Assembly (NCBI GenBank): GCA_028875335.1
Contig: JAPPEF010000370.1
Location: 1 to 64,000, forward strand
Direction: 5' to 3'
DNA: 64,000 nt
DNA from: Gemmatimonadota bacterium
GTDB taxonomy: Bacteria; Latescibacterota; UBA2968; UBA8231
Made by a program: the position numbers and the translations under genes. The notes below the pieces were generated by a model. The model saw nothing but the letters and a program-made list of their open reading frames with translations. It did not search any database and was not told the origin of the DNA. Below, piece after piece: positions 59,780 to 64,000 of this stretch; the stretch's first letter is position 1, and every line of letters starts with the position of its first letter.

Positions 59780-61198
59780 GTGACGGAACGGATGGGGCAG
59801 CAGAGTTTTTGGCGATTTGGGGTTTGTGTGCTTTTGGCCGGAGCCCTCTGGTTCATGCCTATTCCCGCAGACCTGCCGGTCAGGGGTTGGCACGTCTTTG
59901 CGGTTTTTATCGCGGTGATTACCAGCTTTATTCTGCGCCCTTATCCGATTGGCGCGATGGTGATATTCGGTTTAGTTGCACTGACGGCGACGGGCGCGAT
60001 TACAATACAAGAGGCGATGTCTGGGTATGGCGACCCAATGGTCTGGTTGATCGTCGCTGCTTTTTTGTTGGCTGGCGGTATTATCCGCACGGGATTGGGG
60101 CGGAGGTTGGCGCTTTTATTGGTCAGTCGCTTGGCGAAATCGCCGTTGGGCTTGGGATACTCGATCTGCGGTGCGGAGTTGTTGTTGGGGCCGGTGGTGC
60201 CTTCTAACACCGCGCGCGGCGGCGGCATTTTAGCGCCCATCGTGCGCTCGTTGGCCGAAGCGTTGGACTCCTATCCGACGCGGCATCCCGAACGAGCGGG
60301 AACTTATCTTACGCTGGTTGGCTCGCACGCCAACCTGATCACCGCGGCGATGTTTCTCACGGGCATGGCGGCCAATCCAATGGTGGCGCAGGCCGCCCAA
60401 GCGGTGTTTGGCGTCACCTTTGATTGGGGGACGTGGGCGCTTGGGTCTGTGGTTCCGGGACTCGTCGGACTAGCTTTGTTGCCGGTATTTATTTTTCTGT
60501 TAGCAAAGCCGACACTGACAGATACTCGTGCAGCGCAGGCGGTCGCACGAAGGGAACTTGAGGAGATGGGTAGGTGGAGTAGGGGCGAGAAGATTATGGG
60601 GATCGTGTTGCCGGTCTTACTCCTATTGTGGGTGAGCAAACCGTTGCATGGAATGCATACAACGTTGGTTGCTTGGATCGGCGTCTCCGTTTTGCTCATT
60701 ACCAATACTGAAAAGTGGCAGGACATGGTGGAGAACGACAAGGCGTGGGAGACGCTTATATGGATTGGTGGTTTGCTGACTATGGCGAGAAGCCTCAAAG
60801 AGCACGGGTTTATTGATTGGTTTGCCCAAGACGTCGGTGCATGGTTTACTGATGTCAGCGGTATAACGGTTGTCTTGGTTATGGCGCTGGTTTACTTCTA
60901 TTCGATGTACAGTTTTTCGATGTTGTCGGCGCACATTGCCGCGATGGGGACGGTGTTTTTAGCGGTGGCGCTAGGCTCGGGGGCACCGGCGATGCTCACG
61001 GTCGCCATATTCGCGTACTTTTCTAACCTCTGTGGGTGTACGACTAATTACTCGACGGGGCCGGTGATTATCTACTTTGGTCTGGATTACGTATCACCGC
61101 GAAGGTGGTTCGCTAGCGGTTTTATGGTGTCGTTGTATCATTTGGCGATTTGGTTGGGGATTGGACTGATCTGGTGGAAGATACTTGGTTGGTGGTAG
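59780..61198 (+). CDS. DASS-family dicarboxylate/anion transporter
   Basis: The 472-residue protein is polytopic with about twelve hydrophobic segments. Both SNT-type signatures of divalent anion:sodium symporters can be seen: LLGPVVPSNTARGGGILAPI in the first half and LCGCTTNYSTGPVIIYFG in the second, and HANLITAAMFLTGMAANP between. It resembles the 2-oxoglutarate/malate translocator branch. It would import dicarboxylates or sugar acids. The GTG start has AAGGAG about six bases upstream. It is convergent with the Gfo/Idh gene. Confidence 0.88.
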   Translation: MTERMGQQSFWRFGVCVLLAGALWFMPIPADLPVRGWHVFAVFIAVITSFILRPYPIGAMVIFGLVALTATGAITIQEAMSGYGDPMVWLIVAAFLLAGGIIRTGLGRRLALLLVSRLAKSPLGLGYSICGAELLLGPVVPSNTARGGGILAPIVRSLAEALDSYPTRHPERAGTYLTLVGSHANLITAAMFLTGMAANPMVAQAAQAVFGVTFDWGTWALGSVVPGLVGLALLPVFIFLLAKPTLTDTRAAQAVARRELEEMGRWSRGEKIMGIVLPVLLLLWVSKPLHGMHTTLVAWIGVSVLLITNTEKWQDMVENDKAWETLIWIGGLLTMARSLKEHGFIDWFAQDVGAWFTDVSGITVVLVMALVYFYSMYSFSMLSAHIAAMGTVFLAVALGSGAPAMLTVAIFAYFSNLCGCTTNYSTGPVIIYFGLDYVSPRRWFASGFMVSLYHLAIWLGIGLIWWKILGWW

Positions 61199-61255
61199 TT
61201 GGGAGGGCTTGCTGAAGTCCTGAGAGATCCGACTATACGCTACCATTTTTCCGCG

Positions 61256-62296
61256 TCACAACTCCCCGAATCTCTCCCGCAGGTTGATGATCTCACCGCT
61301 TTTGGCCGACTCGTATCCCGCCTGCACGATGGCTAAGCTCCTCCGTTCGCTGCGCCCCGACGTCGGACCTTCGGTGCCTTCTATCACGGAGTCGGCGAAA
61401 TCCTCGATCTCCTGTGCAAAGGCCGAGAGATTGCTGCTCGGATAGGTAAGCTCCTCTCGCTGATCGCCGTTGTCCTCGCTCCATGCTATACACGACTCTT
61501 GGGTCGCCTGCAATAGCCCTTTGTCTCCGAAGATCGCATAGCCGCCCGGCGGATTGGGAAACTTCACCTCGCAGCTTTGCAGCACTGTCGTCTGGAATCC
61601 CGCGTCCATCGTCAAAAGCCCGGTCATGGTGCCTTCGACATCGCGTCGCTGGAAGCTGCGGGCGTGGTGCTCTTGCATGTACACCGAAGCGACCTCGCCA
61701 AGAATGTAGCGGAGCATCGCCATTGTGTGAATGCCGTGCAGCATCCAAGTGCCGGTGCCGCCGAGCTGTGGGTTGGAAAGCCACTCGCGCCGCCCCGGAT
61801 AGGCGTAAGTGGGCCGCGCCCGAAACCCCGATGACACCGATGCCGACACCACTTCGCCGATGTATCGTCCCGTTTTCACTACCTCGCGCAGGAAGCGGGC
61901 CATGGGATGGTAGGACATGCTCTCTGCGACGTAGAGGCACACACCGGCGCGATCGGCCGCGTCGATCATCCGGGTTGCTTCCTCCACTGTCAGCGCCATC
62001 GGCTTTTCCACTAGCACGTGCTTGCCGGCGTTGGCGGCGGCGACCGCCTCCGGGCCGTGGTTGGGATGAGGCGTGCAGAGGGAAACTGCATCGATGTCGG
62101 GATCTGCTAGCGCATCGTCGAGATCGGTGTACGTCTTGTCGATCCCAAACTCCTCAGCCTTGGCCCTCAGATGGGTTGGGTCCCGGTCCACCAGACAGGT
62201 CACCACAACCTTGCGGCCCAACTCGCGTGCGCCCTCCACGTGGTGGCTCCCCGCCCACCCAATGCCCACGACGGCCATGCGGATCATATCGCTCAT
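61256..62296 (-). CDS. Gfo/Idh/MocA-family NAD(P)-dependent oxidoreductase
   Basis: The 346-residue protein has the Rossmann motif VVGIGWAGSHH at 9-19 and the diagnostic EKP at 97-99 (VLVEKPMALT). The C-terminal domain contains GGTGTWMLHGIHTMAMLRYILGE with the catalytic-region histidines. The family oxidises or reduces sugars such as glucose, inositol and their derivatives. The start codon overlaps the stop of the upstream metallo-hydrolase gene (ATGA), so the two are translated together. Confidence 0.92.
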   Translation of the reverse strand: MSDMIRMAVVGIGWAGSHHVEGARELGRKVVVTCLVDRDPTHLRAKAEEFGIDKTYTDLDDALADPDIDAVSLCTPHPNHGPEAVAAANAGKHVLVEKPMALTVEEATRMIDAADRAGVCLYVAESMSYHPMARFLREVVKTGRYIGEVVSASVSSGFRARPTYAYPGRREWLSNPQLGGTGTWMLHGIHTMAMLRYILGEVASVYMQEHHARSFQRRDVEGTMTGLLTMDAGFQTTVLQSCEVKFPNPPGGYAIFGDKGLLQATQESCIAWSEDNGDQREELTYPSSNLSAFAQEIEDFADSVIEGTEGPTSGRSERRSLAIVQAGYESAKSGEIINLRERFGEL

Positions 62297-63168
62297 TCCG
62301 GCAAACTCCTGTGCGGGGTGCTGTCTTGTCGCTCTATTTCTTCTTCCACGATCTTGGCGACCGTATTCAGATGCCGTTGCGGCATTCCGTTGCGGTCTTT
62401 GGGTAGCCGGTCGCCGATGAACTTGTCGAATTCGATTCGTGCCGCCACATCCTCTGCGGGAATGCCCGCGCCGAGTGCCTCGCGGACGGCCTCGCGCACA
62501 CTCGATAGATAGTTGGCTTCCCAGCGAATCCAGTCCTTTACTTGATCTTCGCCGAAAAGGACCTCGCCGTGTCCCGGAACCAAGATGTCGATTTCGAGCG
62601 TCGCGAGTTTGTAGAGGGAGTGTTCCAACACTTCGCTGTTACCCGCGCCGATTGCGGCCACGATACCGGTCACCACGGAGTCACCGGCGAATAGTAGGCG
62701 GTACTCCTCTATGTAAATGCTCACGCCGTCTGGGCTGTGTCCCGGCGTCGGAAACATCCAAGCGTGTAGGCCGCCCAGATCCATGCGCAGTTCGTCTTGG
62801 TAGGTAATGGTCGGCTGGATTACCCTGGCTCGCGCCTCGGCCTCATCCACTTTCCAGCGCGCCGCCCAGCCCGGTACCTGTTTCTCGATCTCCGCAGGTG
62901 TCAGGGCGTGGGCGAAAATCTCTCCTTGTGCCAGAGGCCCTGCGCCGAGGATGTGGTCGCCGTGGCCGTGGGTGAGCGCCAGTCGGTGCGGTTCGAAGCC
63001 GTTTTGGCGAATGAAGGAGGCCATGGCGGCCCCTTCGTCTTCGTAGTTGCTCCCGTCAATTGCCAGCGCCGTCCGCTTGCCGATCACAATGCCGTTCTTG
63101 CCATCGACGAAGCGGCTGTCAACGCTGAAGACGCCTCGGGCGAGTTCGTGGATATTCTCTAGAGCCAT
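62293..63168 (-). CDS. Metallo-beta-lactamase-fold hydrolase
   Basis: The 291-residue protein has HxHxDH at 67-72 (LTHGHGDH), followed by the further ligand FPTPGHSPDG, AGDSVV and LVPGHGEVLFG. This set is that of di-metal MBL hydrolases such as glyoxalase II, lactonases and alkylsulfatases. The substrate cannot be told; the neighbours suggest a lactone or sugar derivative. It overlaps both neighbours by 4 and 10 bp. Confidence 0.9.
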   Translation of the reverse strand: MALENIHELARGVFSVDSRFVDGKNGIVIGKRTALAIDGSNYEDEGAAMASFIRQNGFEPHRLALTHGHGDHILGAGPLAQGEIFAHALTPAEIEKQVPGWAARWKVDEAEARARVIQPTITYQDELRMDLGGLHAWMFPTPGHSPDGVSIYIEEYRLLFAGDSVVTGIVAAIGAGNSEVLEHSLYKLATLEIDILVPGHGEVLFGEDQVKDWIRWEANYLSSVREAVREALGAGIPAEDVAARIEFDKFIGDRLPKDRNGMPQRHLNTVAKIVEEEIERQDSTPHRSLPE

Positions 63169-64000
63169 GTGTATTCGTTCTCGTCGATACTGAGTTGCTC
63201 CGCGGTCTTGCGCAGGTCTGCTAGCGTTACGCGATTGAGGGGGATGCCCTGCGCACTATACTCGGCGCGGCGAATCGCTTCTAGTTCGCCTGGGGCGTAC
63301 ACTCGGTCAAAACCGGGAGCGAGTCGGCAGTCGTGGATCTGCTGGATGGCGGTGTCTACTCTTGACTTGAAGCGCTCGACGTCCTCGAAGGAGGCGATGT
63401 GAATAGCAGCGACGAAGTGACCATCTTCGCCGGGTATCGGCCCCTCTTCGATACTCCCTAGTTCAGTCCCGTAGCTGGCACCGGAAAGCATAGACGAAAG
63501 GATGCCCATGATCATCGCCAGCCCAGCCCCTTTGAACCCGCCGATGGGGGCTAGCAAGCCGTCGACCGCCGCCATGGGATCGGTCGTGGGCTGGCCTTCC
63601 CGGTCTATGACCCACCCCTCGGGTATGCGCATCCCTTTCTGTTGGTAGATCCGAATCTTTCCGTGGGAAGACCCGCTAAACGCGGCGTCGTACGCGATGG
63701 GAGACATCTCTCCTGCCGGTACGGATATCGCAAGCGGATTAATGCCCAAGATCCGCTCGGTACCTCCCCAAGGTGCCATCGTTGGGATCGCATTTGTGGT
63801 CGCGATTCCGATCATGTCGTGCGGCAGCGCCATGCGGGTGAAATACGCCATGGCACCGCAGTGATTGCTGCCGCGAATGGCTCCCGCTGCGATTCCGGTC
63901 TGCGCAGCTTTGCCGATCACCTTCCGCATGGCCAAGGCAGTGCCGATCTGTCCCATTGAATTGCGTCCATCTACTGTGACAAACGAGGGGCCTTCGCGGA
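63159..64000 (-). CDS. Ldh2-family malate/lactate-type dehydrogenase (partial)
   Basis: The frame is open to the right edge, giving 280 residues without the N-terminus (the first visible codons read REGPSFVTVDGRNSMGQIG). The Ldh2/YiaK/ComC family is recognised from GIAAGAIRGSNHCGAMAYF, with its catalytic histidine, MIGIATTNAIPTMAPWGGTERILGINPLAISVP, and GLLAPIGGFKGAGLAMIMGILSSMLSGA. It reduces 2-oxoacids or 2,3-diketogulonate-type substrates with NAD(P)H. It is the first visible gene of the operon that continues to the Gfo/Idh gene. Confidence 0.92.
   Translation of the reverse strand, partial: REGPSFVTVDGRNSMGQIGTALAMRKVIGKAAQTGIAAGAIRGSNHCGAMAYFTRMALPHDMIGIATTNAIPTMAPWGGTERILGINPLAISVPAGEMSPIAYDAAFSGSSHGKIRIYQQKGMRIPEGWVIDREGQPTTDPMAAVDGLLAPIGGFKGAGLAMIMGILSSMLSGASYGTELGSIEEGPIPGEDGHFVAAIHIASFEDVERFKSRVDTAIQQIHDCRLAPGFDRVYAPGELEAIRRAEYSAQGIPLNRVTLADLRKTAEQLSIDENEYTWL

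Noticed and set aside
1..64000. tRNA, rRNA, CRISPR arrays, transposases
   Set aside because: I scanned for T-loop-like GGTTCRA motifs, spaced repeats and transposase-like proteins; the few T-loop matches lie inside well-supported coding genes and none of the others appeared.

Overview
The window looks like a chromosomal piece of a GC-rich, diderm, uncultured bacterium. Several traits recur in the Latescibacterota/Poribacteria/FCB-type genomes: OPT-like DUF6785 membrane proteins, a DUF5916 protein, a DUF5683 protein, secreted proteins ending in FlgD-like Ig / 'gliding-type' tails, a CRTAC1-UnbV-TPR protein, and a scatter of creatininase, enolase-superfamily, PhyH, sulfatase and Gfo/Idh genes. 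The exact phylum is an inference. Coding density is very high. There is no rRNA, tRNA, CRISPR array, phage gene or transposase that I can see, and no gene-free stretch longer than 300 bp.

Layout. 1-672: start of an SNF2 helicase (runs off the left edge), with a tiny coupled ORF in front. 895-4181: DUF6785 membrane protein and an enolase-superfamily enzyme. 4187-8995 (minus): a four-gene housekeeping-like operon (creatininase, YciO/Sua5-type protein, SppA with an extra barrel-like domain, SelA-like PLP enzyme), divergent from selB (9075-10976). 11087-13492: a rifampin-phosphotransferase-like enzyme behind a perfect 29-bp palindrome. 13569-14606: small GNAT and VOC genes. 14752-18421 (minus): an ECF sigma factor operon with a DUF5916 outer-membrane protein and a 60-aa remnant of an MFS transporter whose ribosome site lies in a hairpin. 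18539-21568: CRTAC1/UnbV-TPR protein.

The centre, 21640-39127 (minus), is one 12-gene, ~17.5-kb operon with gaps of at most ~41 bp. It holds three giant paralogous exported proteins with a conserved Asp/Asn-rich calcium-site-like module, a 1080-aa TPR protein, a DUF5683 protein, two lipoproteins, a membrane-anchored DUF4159 protein, a CsgG-like protein, and a TolQ/ExbB plus two TolR/ExbD proteins. One TolQ and two TolR homologues, a giant TPR protein and several outer-membrane proteins recall the parts list of the Myxococcus Agl-Glt gliding machine, but the other components are different. I consider this the best candidate for an undescribed proton-motive-force-driven envelope system. Upstream lie genes for secreted proteins: a discoidin-like/FlgD-Ig protein, an abundant-looking exported protein with a consensus promoter and a strong 3' hairpin, and a transglutaminase-like protein.

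45751-52916 carries a second DUF6785 protein, a DUF1080 protein and two more secreted discoidin-like/FlgD-Ig proteins. 52936 to the right edge is a catabolic region: sulfatase, CocE-type hydrolase, SDR epimerase, GH4 glycosidase, PhyH-type oxygenase, DASS anion transporter, Gfo/Idh dehydrogenase, metallo-beta-lactamase-fold hydrolase and an Ldh2-type dehydrogenase (runs off the right edge). These fit uptake and breakdown of sulfated or modified sugars, organic acids and related compounds.
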